Shown one piece after another: positions 10,826-24,000 of a stretch of 64,000 nt of DNA. The notes beneath the pieces were generated by a model. The model saw nothing but the letters and a program-made list of their open reading frames with translations, did no database searches and was not told the DNA's origin. Position 1 is the stretch's first letter. Each line of letters begins with the position of its first letter. The position numbers were made by a program, and so were the translations under genes. The stretch lies in NCBI GenBank assembly GCA_958450365.1, contig CAUEEP010000930.1:496001-560000 (forward strand), in the 5' to 3' direction. The DNA is from Mesorhabditis belari. Its lineage: Eukaryota > Nematoda > Chromadorea > Rhabditida > Rhabditidae.

Positions 10826-13800
10826 TTAATACATCCATCCCCAGACTCTCCGAATGAATCCTTTTTCTCTTTCAGCTCTTTCTCTTTCTCTTTCTTTCTG
10901 TTCAGCAGCCGCTTTTTCTTGTCGTTTTTTTGTCTCCTCTACTCGATCGTTGACTTCTTTGCGAACCTGGAATTGAATGGAATAGACATGGGCACTACAA
11001 ACTGTAAACGTAAACTAAAAACGCTTCTAACTTGCTATCAAGTCTGCCCGATTGAGACGATCTATAGCTTAAAAAAGTAGAGATTCTCAAGAGCTTTCGA
11101 ATGAACTAAAGGACTCTCAAAAATATCAACGCAAAGCTACAGTGGTTTGTAGTCTGGCTCAATCGTTTCGACTACGCGGGAGTACGGTTCGTTTCGAGTT
11201 AGGACTATAAACCACTGTAACTTTCTTTAGCGTTGATATTTTTGAGAGTCCTTTAGTTCATTCAAAAGCTCTCGAGAATCTCTATTTTTTAAGCTATAGA
11301 TCGTCTCAATCGGGCAAATTTGATGCAAGTTAAAAGCGCTTTTAGTGTGTTATTTTTTTTAGCTTAGTGCCATCTCTATAGTAGGCCATCAATCCAAGGC
11401 TTCTCCTCGGAATCTGGCCAAGAATGGGATTCAGATCAATCCGGTAGATTTGAAGCAAGTTAAAAGCGTTTGTAGTGTGACAGTTTGTCACTTTCGTAGA
11501 ATGTCGGTGTCTAGAATGAGAAACTTCTTTACTAATGAATATGCCCTTTTTCAAAAGCTACCGTAATCTTGCCGCTAATAGTAAGTACCGTAATCCAATC
11601 TGTCTACCTTCAGCTAGACTTTCAGCATTCATACCTCCACAAAAAACAGTCAAAACTTGAATAAAACTGGATACGGTGGCTGTCTGCTGTATGCAATGTA
11701 AACTGTAGCTGTCTACTGTATATTATTGTATACTGTATACAATTGTGTCATATGTTTTTGCATCAATTTGTGCCTGACTAGGGAAAGACACAAACTTAAG
11801 ATGACTCCCAGTGCACTGTGTGACGACTTTTGTCTGAACACTCAGTGCACTTTACAGAATCGGAGCTGAGGAAATCGAATCTAAAATCGAAATCTGCCAA
11901 ATGACTTTCCTCAAGCAAAATCCTAGAAGTTGCTAGAAGAAAAACAAAAACGACAAGCACTATCCACTGGGCCACCAGCTTACCCTTTCTACGCTAGGAA
12001 AGAGCGGTTTAAAGCAAAGCCTTAAAGCATTTAAAAGACTCTACCCTCTCGGCTTCTCGTTCCTTTCGATCCTCTTCGCGGTTTCTTTCTTTTCTCTCGT
12101 TGTCAGCTCTTTGTTGCTACAATTACATTCAATTTATTGATGCAAATTTACATATAAATGCTTTTTCTAATCATTGCTAACCCAGATTCTCACCTCCATC
12201 CGAATCCTCGCCTCATTCACTTCTTTCTCGATTCGATTCGCCTCTTCTTGTGCTTCTCTCATTTCTTTTCGTTGTCGCTCTTCACGCGCGTTTTCAAGTT
12301 GTCTGAAAGCGTTTAATAAAAGCGTTTCATTTGTTTAAATCAAGTTTTAATTGAATTTTTTGAAAATCACGTACTGCTGCGTCTGTTCATTCATTTGTTT
12401 CAACAGCAAGAATATTGGATTCAAATCGCTGCCCTTCTCAGCTGCCTCTCGTTTGCGTTTTTCGTCATCTGAAAGAAAACTTCTAATCAAATTTAACACA
12501 TTACGGTACTGTAGAAGAAGGTGCACTGGCTACAGTAGGACATTCTAAAGAGTGACCTAGTCTACCGTACTCATTTCTCTGTCTACTGTACCACCAAGTT
12601 TTCGTCGAAATCCCCACCCAATTGTTGCTTTGTATCGGTGAGTTGTTCTTGGATTCTCCCCTGTTGCGCTTGCAATTTTTTCTGTGCTTCGTTTTGTCGA
12701 TGTCTCATATCGATCATCTTGTTCTTCAGCCTTTCCATGTTGAAATGCGCACGAACCTCGGACTCAAAGTAGTCCTCGCATCGCTAAAACTGACATTTAA
12801 CACTCTACAATCAATCTTTACCTTAAACAGCGCTCCCTTCGCATCCTTGAAGTTGTCAATCATTTGACGGAGCATGTTCAAATCAATTTTCGGCATTAGT
12901 TGGGAAATGTCGATGATGAATTGAGCCTGAAATGTAATAGTCTAGTTATAGGCTAGACATGAGCACTACAAGCTACAAACCTAGCCACAAAATCTGTCGG
13001 TAACTATAAACGTAAACTAAAAACGCTTCTAACTTGCTATAAATCTGTCGAATTGAGATGATCTATAGATTAAAAAATAGAGAATCCCAAGAGCTTTTAA
13101 ATGAACAAAAGCACTCTCAAAAATAGCAACGCTAAAAAAGTTACAGTAGTTTATAGTTCTGGCTCGAAACGAGCTTTGATCTTGCCTACCCTAATTCAAG
13201 ACCAGCTTTACTACTGGAATCTCAGGCTCTAGCCAAGCCTTGACTGATCCAAAAGGTAACTGAAGTCCAGAAAATGTCAGGAGCAAAGCCAGCAAGGCTA
13301 CCAATTCCTGCAGTTTACCTTGTTTGCTTCAAAATTTGTATTCAAAGCGTTCATCCCGCGTTCGATAAACATTCCGATTTCGTCTAATTTTTTGACCGAT
13401 GTAACTTGCTGAAATTGGGTGAATTAGGTTGCCAGAAGGTGTGCGTTTACAAAAGCAAAAAGCTAGCTACCTCCTTCAAATGTTTTCCGTAATTGTCTGC
13501 AAGCGTGTTGATCATTGAATCCAAAGATGCGTTGACTTGAACGACGAGGTTGTCACTTTGGAGATCCTCGAAACGAGTCTGAATTCATGACTTGAAATCA
13601 GTTTAAAAGTACGATCACCAGTAAACATTTATGAGTTTACAAGTCCTAAGATTTCTGCATCAACTTCTAAACCCACCAAAATCATCTTAGTGAGAAGATT
13701 TCTCTTAGACTCGATCAAATCCACCTCATCGTTGAAAGGCTCAACAGCTGAAAAAAGCCGGATAATTGTTTGGAAAAGAAACTAAAGTGTAATTTGTGAT

Positions 13801-16800
13801 CAAATCTGCAAACACCCCATGTCTGGTGCACTAAAACTGAGAACCTTTAACGAACAACGAGTTAGTAAGCCAGAAAAGGTGTGTTTCCACTACAAAGTAC
13901 TCCTCAATTTGGCCAACTTCCTGGTCAATTTTCAATACTTAAACACCAATAACTGCTATAATTGGAAATCAGATGTGTACTTTGTGCTTAAATCGTTAAA
14001 GACAGCCTTCCTGGTGCACTGATCCTTTCTTAAAGCAAGTTATTTCGATAAGAAGAAAACAAGAGCGCTAGATTGGTGGTGTTTCCCTATTTTTTTGAGA
14101 AAAAGTGCACTTAAATCTTTAAATCTAAATCTAAATCATAAATCTAAAGCTATAAATCTTAAATTTAAAGCTTAAATCTAAGTCTATAAACTTAAGAATG
14201 ACAAACCATTTTCGAAAAGTGACATTGCCTCAGGAAAGGCTTTCTCGTGTCGAGCTTTCACTTGTTCAACGGTAGCTTTTCCGAGAAGGGAATCCCCGAA
14301 GTCTGGCTGAATATCAAAGCTTGGAAAATACTAAATTTCAAGAAAAGACAAATTCATTTCCATACCTTCATCCCTTTCTCGTACAACTCTGAGCTTTGCT
14401 GCACCGCATCGGCCATCAAAAAGTCGCGGAAACGGCTCCGATTGCTAAGCAGCTTCTCTTGGCATTTTGCCTAAAACAAAAGCTAACAATCAGAGATACT
14501 ATCTAGTTAATTAATATCCAATAATAATATAAGTTAAATGATATTCAGTCAACTAATATTGAAGGCTTAAAATCATATACACCCATCTCATCTAAGATTA
14601 TTATTTTGCATCAGCTCAGCTTTACTTTACTTGATTTATAGCTCTGGAGACAGTTAATCCAAAGTTATTTAAAGATTCAATAGTGTTATTTCTAAAGCTG
14701 ACAATAATATTAGGAAAATATTTGATAATTCTTTACTTATAAAATTCTTTACTAAATTCCAATACCAATTCCATTCCACTCACCTCCAAAGACTCCTTCA
14801 TCGCCAAGAAAGTTTTCTCTTTAACTTCTTGAGTCCCAAAGAGTGGTTTTGAGCTGTATTCCTGAAAATATTAATGAATATATTTCTGGTTTTAAGCTCT
14901 ATTCTTGTCTAAATCTTTAGATCAAATTTTTCTCTTTTTTTATGCTGCTTTTTTTACCTGAAGTGCTTCATCGACGAATTTCTTGAGTGTCTTCTCGTAC
15001 ACTTTTGGATTTATCGGCTGATGCCCTGACTCGCGCATCAGCTAGACAAGTTATCAGATATTTGGTAGTATAAAGATTACTGTAAAGGCAATCAATATAG
15101 GGATTACTGTAATGACAAGGCTTAGATTACGGTACGTTTTAAGGCATGAATCGGTGGCGTTTGAAAAAGTTCGTAAGCCTGAAAAAGCTTGAAGTTACCT
15201 GATCGTGTGCTGCCGCGAAGTACTCAGCTGCGGCTGCTTTGGCTTTTTCGAAGAAGAGCTCGGAAGTAGCCTATAGATGATTTGAATTGACTATGATAAT
15301 GACATAAAACCTAACTGATGACTTGGAGCTAATCAAAGTTAGAGAAACTCACCTGGAAAGCTGATCCGATTGCCTTGTGATTGTTCTCTTTGATGTGATC
15401 GACGAGGTTCTAAAAAAGCTAGTAGATAATCAAGCTTTAAACTATTCTGTAAAATAGAAACTTCGCCAACCTCAACGTATCGCTTCAACGTGTTCCCTGT
15501 GAGATGATTTCCCATGAACGTCTTTGGGACCAAATTCTCGAGCACGTGATTTGCGCATTCGCAGAGATCTCCCAGGAATCGATCACCGCAATCTGTAATC
15601 GTTTGTTGAGAACTACCGTAACCCTAGCCCTTTTGTCTCTGGATCGGCTACCGTAACCCTAGCCGTTGTTTAAAATTTATTCGATACCTTGAGCTCTAAT
15701 CTCCCCACTCGCACTCAGCACATGCTCACTCGGGGTTTTCGCCATGAAACACTCGACTTTTTCGAAAGCCGAAAAGATCCCCTCAAGTAGCTTTTTCAAT
15801 TCAGGAGCTCGTCTCGTTTGAGCCTATAAAACTTTAGATTTCTTTTCAAACTTCCTGAAATTTGAAGCTCGACCCACCTGAAGAGTCTCAATGTATGATG
15901 GTTGAAAGCCGGATTCGAGTGCGTCTCGGATCATGATGATGAAGTGCTGGAAGATTGTTGATAAAGATTAGCAGACCAGAACCGGGCCAGGGTCGGCTTT
16001 AGAGCTTTTAGAGTCAACTCGACCTGAGCTAAGCTAAGAACTAATAGTAAGCTGAAGGTCATAGTAAACTAGAACTGGACTGGATCAATGGGCAAGTTCG
16101 GGCAAGGGTAGGGTCTAGCTAGGCCAGACCAGGCTAGTGACAAGCTATCTTAAGGTCAAGCCAGTCCAGGTCATATCTAGCTGCTAGGCCTTATTGGGAA
16201 TGAAATTTCTATATTTGAAAATAGCAGCTGATTTTTAGATTCGAAATTTACCTGTCCCGCCCTTTCATCGGTCCTTTGGCTGAAGGCAAGGAAAAGATTC
16301 AGCGAATCTAGATCCTGGGCGTCGATTTGCGTTCGAACATTGAAAATCTTTAAACTTCTTTGGAACTGAAACCTAAAAACCAGTTCTACTTTGATGGAAG
16401 ACATGAGGAGTGAGATCGAAAAGATAATCGCCGAATCGATCATGTCACTCGTCGTGTCAAATGTGCCTTGAGTGTCCATGAGGATGACGGCCAGCTAGGA
16501 TGTCGATGATATCAGATTTTAAATGGAAATTATCTATATTTACCTCCTTTCCTTCTTTATCTTTTCTGATGAAAACCTTTGGCCAAACCATGATCCCCTT
16601 TGTGTGCCGAATGTATCCAGATTGAAAACGGATACCGTCATGACCACTAAGACAAAAATTTACATATAACTAATGTCTCGTTAATGAATTTGATTGTATA
16701 ATTTTACCTAGACAGCCTCAAGCACTGTACTTATTTGGGTACAAAACTACACTAGCTAACCGTATGCTATTGTAGCTGGAGGATACTGTAACTAAAGGAT

Positions 16801-18931
16801 ACTGAAGTTAAAGGATACTTTAACAGAAGTATATAGTAGCTAAGGGATACTGTAACTAAAGGATACTGTAGCTAAAGGATACTGTAACAGAGTACAGTAT
16901 CTAGCTAAGCATGTAGCTAGTTCTAAATCTAATACCCAATATAGTCAGTCGGTTTAAAATCGGCTTTTCCTTGTTGAAGCCCTTTCAACAAAACATTGTT
17001 CCAAAAGGTTTTCCCTTGTCGAAATTTTCCGGCTGTTGAAATGATGGAAACCTGAAAAGTTTTATATTTTGAATTAGTTTGGAAAGTATCTAGGTTTTCA
17101 AAAGCATCTAGTTTTCACATTTTCATTTTCAAGAACCAACCGGTCTATCACCGATCTGATCACAGAGATCGTCGAGGACTTCTTTCTTGAAGATGGTTTC
17201 CCCGTCTTCAGTGATATCGAATAATTGAACGAGATTCGTTTCTGCCTGAACTTTTGCCTGAACTTATTTATATTCAAAATTGTGTGTCATTTATCAATTG
17301 TAAGATTACCTCAATATTTGGCTTCTTGTCATCTCCCGGATTTGGCTGTGGATCTTCGTTTCCTTCGGCTGATGTCTCCTGAAAGCAAGGCTGAATGTAC
17401 TTTGTGCTTTAAACGTAAAGACATCGTGTCTAGCATACTAAATTCTTTATTTAACATTCTTTAGTAGGTTCTTTGTAAAGATACTTTGCGCTCCATTATA
17501 GTAGATTCAGTAAATGCTCAACTTTTAGGCAAATCAAATCAAACCAATCAAATCCAAGGTCAAACCAATAACTAAAGCTTTTTAAAAAAATTTTTCTAAA
17601 GACTTTTATCTAATAGAAGTTTATCTAATCTATCTAAAGCTTAAAACTTACCGTAGCCGTGTCATCGAGTACTTGAACCCTTTCTTCAATCAATTCCACA
17701 CTTGATCCCTCCAATTGTTGCTGTTGCTTGATCTTCAATCGGTGCATTTCCTCAAGAATTTGTGGATTCAAATCGGTGGACCTCTGGAATTAGGAATTAG
17801 ATGAATTTTTTAAAAACCTTTTCATTTCCGATAAAGCAAACCTTTCTCTGCAGCAAATAGTTCACTTTTTTCAGCGCCTTGTTCACGTTGTCGAGTTTCC
17901 CGACGGCTGAGAAGAGATCCTAGACAAATTTCAATACTAATTTTACGAAAATGTAAAATAAAATCGGTAATCAAGATCTCTATTCAAACATTTTTTGTTT
18001 CGTATCCTTGCAAAACGTATTTTCCTTGCGAAAAATATCGTTTTGGGGAAATGATAAGCGTTTTATGATCTTAATCTTTTCCAATTCCATTTCTCATATG
18101 TTTACTAGATCACAAGTTTGTTGAGGAATTGAAAGCACTGAAAAAGAGAGCAAAAATCGATACCTCTTGCGCTTGATAGCGGCAGGCTTCTCTCGTTTCC
18201 TCACTTTCGTTAGGGAAATGGTCGATCACCTAAACAAAATGATCAAGAAATTACTTTTCATTTAAAAACTTGAATTCTATACTTTCTTCATAGCTTTTTA
18301 TAGACTACACTTGGAAAAGTGTTATATAAGCAAGCAAAAATACTGTAGCGGGACTCGAACCCACTCGCCGGTATTAGAGCAGTTTACCAATTGGCCACGG
18401 CTGCTAAGACAGCCCGACTTGAGTTAACCTCTTAAAGGGAGCCCTACAACGGCTCTTTATACTTGATCAATTATTCAATTCGATTGTCTACTGTAAGCTG
18501 TAATAAAATAAAGAAATGAATGGCAAAGAATTTTAAACCGAGGGGACTTGAACCCTCCACCTTTTGTTTACCGGGCAGATGCTCTACCACTGAGCTATCC
18601 AGCGTCTGCTTATCAGAGAAGAAAGAGGAAATACATGGGGAAAAGAGAAAGAGAAAAAAGAGATAAAAATACTCGACTCTGCACAATCTTGGGCAGAAAA
18701 CGGGCATTAGTAATCAGTAAGGAATGGCAAAGAAAGAGTTAAGTAAGTTACAGTACTCTTTCAGTTCATTTATAAAGATTTCGATTTAAGCCTTTAACTC
18801 ACTTTCAATTGATCCAAGTAATTCCCAAAGATCAAATCCACGTCATCGGTTATCGGTACTTCTCTCTCGACGCCATTTTCCACTTCCCATTCGCTGCTCG
18901 AGCTCTCGGATTGGCTTCGAGTTCGAGGCAT
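10826..18931 (-). CDS. Gene 2: atlastin/GBP-like GTPase, complete
   Basis: Twenty-eight exons (high to low): 18931-18803, 18229-18164, 17919-17842, 17783-17652, 17378-17310, 17257-17141, 17051-16936, 16646-16544, 16494-16390, 16365-16252, 15946-15878, 15823-15688, 15592-15471, 15409-15353, 15270-15199, 15041-14958, 14861-14784, 14470-14366, 14306-14207, 13747-13677, 13578-13471, 13408-13319, 12926-12822, 12783-12618, 12468-12375, 12302-12194, 12116-12045, 10966-10826; about 935 residues. About 160 residues of acidic, Gln-rich N-terminal extension precede the GTPase. P-loop GKFRQGKT is at about 205-212 with the GBP/atlastin arginine; HTKGI switch I; LMDTQGTFD at about 276 is atlastin-type; IRD at about 349 is the guanine-specificity motif. 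A helical stalk and a charged coiled coil follow; the end is RRVWGWMY with no CaaX or membrane helix. Exon 6 has two in-frame acceptors 12 bases apart. Likely an ER or vesicle membrane GTPase; soluble unless anchored through partners. Confidence 0.88.
11008..11349. repeat. Palindromic MITE, about 340 bp, in gene 2 last intron
   Basis: The left arm (AAACGCTTCTAACTTGCTAT... GATCTATAGCTTAAAAAA...CTTTAGTTCAT) returns as its reverse complement up to 11349, with arms of about 150 bp around 11180. Pieces of one arm recur at 11445-11480 and 12965-13165. Confidence 0.85.
12965..13165. repeat. One-armed copy of the 11-kb palindromic MITE
   Basis: Reads CTAAAAACGCTTCTAACTTG, then ATGATCTATAGATTAAAAAA and CACTCTCAAAAATAGCAACG, colinear with the left arm of 11008-11349 with point differences. 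It lies in an intron of gene 2. Confidence 0.75.
18343..18408 (-). repeat. tRNA-like sequence in gene 2 intron 1
   Basis: Minus strand shows an A-box-like CGTGGCCAATTGGTAAACTG and a good T arm (GTGGG-TTCGAGT-CCCGC) with B box GGGTTCGAGTCCC. The two ends do not pair as an acceptor stem. I take it as tRNA-derived, not as a working tRNA. Confidence 0.5.
18537..18604 (-). repeat. tRNA-like sequence in gene 2 intron 1
   Basis: Minus strand has a perfect D arm (GCTC-AGTGGTA-GAGC), a pairable anticodon stem (CTGCC/GGTGG) with an overlong loop of 12, and B box GGGTTCAAGTCCC. No acceptor stem. It lies 130 bp from the previous one, in the same orientation. Confidence 0.5.
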
Positions 18932-18943
18932 TCTAGAAAAAAG
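18932..18943 (-). promoter_or_regulatory. Probable spliced-leader acceptor of gene 2
   Basis: Read on the minus strand, TTTTTTCTAG lies one base before the start codon of gene 2. No upstream coding exon fits, so this polypyrimidine-AG most likely receives a spliced leader. It also decides the start codon. Confidence 0.6.
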
Positions 18944-20131
18944 CTTTAAAACATTAAAACATTAAAAATATCAAAGTGTAAATCTTGAGATATGAGTGTT
19001 CTATCTATCAAAGTAAAGATTACGGTAGCTATTGTAGGAATTGGATACGGTAGGGCAAACTAGGCTAAGCAGGGCAAGCTTTTGTAGATATCATAGAAAA
19101 TTCTAGCTTACCCAATCTAGTTTACCGTATAGAAAGTCAACTGCAGTACAGTAATCAAGGTTTAAGAACGAAGATATTTAGCTTAAAATTTAAAGCCAGT
19201 AAAGATACTATAACTTGAAAAGGATGAAAATAAATTTTAAACGTGTCTAGCCTCACACAGATAGCAAATTCTATGGCAACAGGAAAATCGCTTTGTGCCG
19301 AGCATTCAAAAACTTGCGACATTAAAAGACTCACAAATTGGACTGTAATCGGCAGGTGTACTTTGTACTCGAAAAGTTTTGAAACACGCTCCTTCTAGCT
19401 CACTTAATGCTGTATTTCCGGGTGAATGTCAAGAGAAAGTGGGGAATCAAGTGCACCAGAAAGGGAGCTTAAAAAGGAGCTCAAGGTACGAACAAATGGA
19501 ACTAGATGATTGAGGAAAGTTGAATTGGACAAAAGCAACTAAATCAAGTGTGCCAGAAAGGGTACTTTTAGACATTTACACAAAGTAAATCCGAAGAATC
19601 AACTGATGCTACAGAAAAATGTTCAGATTTTTGTTTTTGATGAAATTTTCCCCAAATACCCTTGCATCACCCAAAATTTTTCTTCAGCAACCAAATTTTT
19701 ATCTTTTTTATTGCTGAGCTGGGCTGGGCTGGAAAAATAGCCGACGAAAAATGTGTTGCAAGAAAATTTTCTGAAGAAAGTTGAATGGAAAATTGATTTG
19801 AAAAAGATCAACAATAGTTTAAATTAATATTTTTTGTTTGTAAATTTTAAATTTTATTGAAATATCGATTTCTTTCTTAAAAAGAGCCATTTTTGGGCTT
19901 CTTTTCTTTTGTGATTTCTATTGCACAAGAAAACTACGCTTTTTCCTTTTTTTTCTCAATCGATGACCTTGAACTGGGTTTAAATCCTATTTTTTTATGT
20001 GAAAAAGTTTCAAATTTGATTTTAATTTGCTATTAATTAATTAATTTATCTATTTATCTATTTATCTATTATTTAATAATTTTATTTGGTTTATTATCTA
20101 ATTTTTCTATTATCTAACAGATAAATTTGGG
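18944..20131. other. 5' flank between head-to-head genes 2 and 3
   Basis: No gene seen. It must hold the promoters of genes 2 and 3, but no motif stands out. Copies of the short dispersed repeat GTGCACCAGAAAGGG lie near 19450 and 19550. Confidence 0.45.
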
Positions 20132-20525
20132 CTCTTGTATAGTTTTCGAGTATTTTGAATGAGTCGTCTGACTTTGAACGCCTATAACTTTATCCCGAGA
20201 CAATATTATTGCTAAACTTTTATATCATTTTAAAGAAGACATTTCAGGCTTTTAAATGATACCAAAGAGAGCTTGACTAGATTTTTCATTCCCATGCAAA
20301 CAGGCGACACGACAACGGAGTCGGATAGGCCTCATTTGCTCAGAGTTGGCTACGATTTCTTTGGACTGGATTATCAAATCAAACTCTATTTGGTATCATT
20401 TAAAAGCCTGAAATGTCCTCTGTACAATGATATAAAAAGCTAGCCATAAAATTATCTCTGGATAAAGTTATAGGCGTTCAAAGCCAGACGACCCGTTCAA
20501 AATACCCGGAAACTACACAAGAGTA
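20132..20525. repeat. Palindromic MITE, about 395 bp
   Basis: The left end CTCTTGTATAGTTTTCGAGT and inner ACGCCTATAACTTTATCC are mirrored on the right (AGTTTCCGGGTATTTTGAAC read backwards; GGATAAAGTTATAGGCGT). Arms of about 160 bp surround a unique centre near 20325. It lies in the promoter interval between genes 2 and 3. Confidence 0.85.
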
Positions 20526-20992
20526 GTTAGAACCTAAATTTGTACTTAGAACTTTTCAGTTACATTAAACTTTAAACACACCCTTTCTAGCGCACCACGG
20601 TAAATTCAGTGCGCCAGAAAGGGTATGCTTAGGGATTGTTCGAGCAGAAAGTACAATACAATTAAAGCCTTTACTTTCAGTTAAAATAGTTTGACTTTCA
20701 CTGCTTCTGGTGTACTTTGTGCTCAACAAAATGTAAACACACACTTTCTAGTGCACTGAGCTCTTTAATTCACTTTGCATTGAGCTTTAAGATGCTAAAC
20801 TCAAGAATAAGACAAATTCCAGAATTCAATGTGAAAAATGGACACCAAAAGGTCACAAAATGGACACAAAAAGACTTCAACTCGTTTCCACTTTGCCCCA
20901 GCAAGTTTATTGGACCTTAAATCGAATAAATAATAAAATTAGAATAGAATTTAATGAATTCAATTCAATGAATAGAATAAAATGAATAGAAT

Positions 20993-21003
20993 TCGATTTC
21001 TAG
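20993..21003 (+). promoter_or_regulatory. Probable spliced-leader acceptor of gene 3
   Basis: GATTTCTAG ends directly at the ATG (21004). No earlier exon fits in frame. Same arrangement as for genes 2 and 4, suggesting trans-splicing. Confidence 0.6.
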
Positions 21004-24000
21004 ATGAAAGAAAACGAGCTGAAACCCTTGGTGACTTTCAAAAACAATCGAATTCAATTCAACGAGATTATTGCTCGGGAGACTTTCGCCAATGAGAAAT
21101 TCAGTGATAAAAAGGTTAGAATTGACTTTTTCAGTGTTTTAAGAAGGTAAAAGAAATCATTAAAAGAAATCATTGAAAAGAAAAAGAAAATGGAAAGCCG
21201 GGGAAGGGATCGAACCCAAGCAAAGACTTGATAGTCGGTCTTGAAAGGAGAGCCTTATCCAGTACACCACAGGCCCATATTTAGACGCGGTGAAGCGTTA
21301 TACAGAGAAAAAAAAAGCCATTTTTGAGCTCTGGCAGGTCCTGGTCTAGCATCTAGCTTTGACTAGCCTGGCCTAAGTGTAGACGCAAGGTTCCTCCGGC
21401 TCTGGCTACCGCCAGAACCCAGGCTTCGACTTCCTATTAGCTTCTTCTAGTTCTAAGACACAGTTGCACCATTCCTAGTTATAACTCTAAGGTCAACTTG
21501 CTTCAGATCACTCTCGTCAGCGTAATGGGACCATCGCGATCCGGCAAAAGCTTTCTGATGTCAATTTTGACTGGTGGGCGACAAGGAAACACAGTCAGGT
21601 CAGCTTTTAGAGCAATTCACAGACGTTTTCTTTATTTCCTAAAAATGTACCGACTTTCTCGACTACCGTAATATAGTTTAGCCAGTTCATCTTCTTTTTT
21701 CATCTTTTCATATCCTTTGTGTGAAACCGCAGAATTCGTCTAAAAGTAGAGAGATTGATTTAAAACTAGAGACAAGATTACGAGAATTAGCTGGATACAA
21801 TCTACAAGAGTTATCTACAAGTTAAGATGTTTTCTTGTGACTCTTACTCTTAATGACTCTTCTTGTGACTTTGTCTAATGTATTTGCATTTAAACTTCCA
21901 CAGTTTCCTCAGCAACTTTGCATTTAAACTTCCCCACTTTGCCTTGCATAATTTTCGTCCAAAAGAAGTAATTTCCGTTTAATTTTATGATCTTATCACA
22001 AAGAATAAATGAGTCTAACTCGTAAGGATGTAGTGATATGATAATAGTATGATAAATCAGTTAAGAGATCAAAAATGAGTGGCCTAAGAGTCATGGGTCA
22101 CAAGTTCGCCATAGCATACTTATGACTCTTACGACACTCATTCTTAAATGCAAATTAATTTTCAATGCAAAGTGAGCAGCGTAAGAGTCACGCAAATACC
22201 AGTTAAGCGCAATTTTTGACTTATAGAGGAGCCTTCAAGACCGGGTATGAGCGGTGCACGGAGGGGATTCTCGTTTTCACTCAACCGATGATTTCTGAAG
22301 ATGTGAGTGAGACTTAGATTTAGAGTAAATCAAAGTATGAATTGTGGATTTATTGATTTGTGGATTGTGCTTTTGCAGAACTTTTGAACTTTCGACTCTG
22401 TAAACTTTCAAATAAAACGCAAGATTTCTTTGTTTACCACTTTTCAGTGATGAGTGAACGTCAAGGAGTGATAAGAGTGAACCAAGAAATTCGTTCAGAA
22501 ATAAAATTCTGGCGTTGAATTGATTTCTGAGCCAAGGAAATGGAAAAAGAGAGAAATTGTGACGATAAAATTATATAAATTTCAGGGAAATCATGTGGTT
22601 TTCTTTTTGGATACTCAAGGGACATTTGATCTACAAACGGAGAGGAATATCTCCTCGTGGATTGCTTGTTTCAGTCTGTTGATCTCAGATATCCAGGTAT
22701 GCAATTGACCAGACCAGGCCAGGTCAAACCCTTGGTACTGATTGTAAGCCAGGGATTAGAAGAAGGCAGGATCAAGTCAGGATTAGACTAACCAGGCTCA
22801 TGATAATAACTGTAAGCCATGCTAGGACTCGACCAGGTTAGAGGCAGGCTAAGGCCGGTCCAAAACCAGAACATGCCTTGGCTTAGGCTTAGGCTTAGGT
22901 TAGGCCAAACCTAGATAGGACTCAAAGCAGTTCAATAGACGAGGCTAGGATAAGCCAGGATAGGATAAGCCAGGCTATGATAGGCCAGGCTAGAATCAAA
23001 CAATGACTGGCCAAGTTTAATCCCGTCAGCATTAAACCAAGTCAAAGTTGTGGTTCATAATCTCTTACACTTTTCAGCTCGTGAACTTAAAAGGAAACAT
23101 CGGCGGTGACAACCTTCACGATTTGCATTTGTTTATCGAAACGGCTGGAGCTTGTCCAAAGACTGAACTAGCAAAAGTATCTATATAAACATCGCTGTAC
23201 CTGGCTTTTTAGAGTTTAACTTTTGTGATCAGAGATGCGCCAAAATGGCCGGAGAATGGTTTTCTCGAGAATCTTTGGGTGAGTGATCGTGAATATTCTC
23301 GAATCCAGAGATTTAGTCAGAATGCAAAAAATCGAGGGATCTTAAAGAGATCTCTGAATCGCTGCAGAAACGTTTCGAGAATGGAATCCACTGTTTTTGT
23401 TGCGCGACCGCATCAGATGAGATTCAGCGGGCAACGGGGACGATTGAGTTGACGGATGAGGGTGAGTAGCTGCAGGCTGTTATTTCTTGCCATATTATTT
23501 GTATTTAAATTGATTATAGACTGTACAGAGCTACAGGCTAGATTACTTTCTATTTCTATAATTAGAATAACTATCTATAAGTAGGTATTGCTAAAAATGA
23601 GTGTATTTAGATCAAAATTTCATTGGTTGTCTCGATAGAGTTGTTGACTTTGTTCAAAAGAATGCTCACCAATGTTACCGCAAACATTTCGACTACAGTG
23701 AAGCGGTAAAGGTATGGCAAATTTTGATCTTTAAAAAGTTATCTATTAGAAAAGTTAGGAGAAATCAAATGAACTCAATAGTTTCAGCGAATCGTTCATT
23801 ACCTTGAAAATGAGGCGCCAAGACTCGAATCGACCGTAAAGGTTAGAAAAGTTTACTTTTACTGAAATAAATATTCAGTTTTATAGTTTATAGTAGTTTT
23901 ATAAATCTTTTAAACTTTTTAAAGTTTAGGATAACACAATTTGATTCCGTTTAGATGACGAAAGCAGCGAGCATCTCTTTTGCTGTGAATAAAGCCTTTG

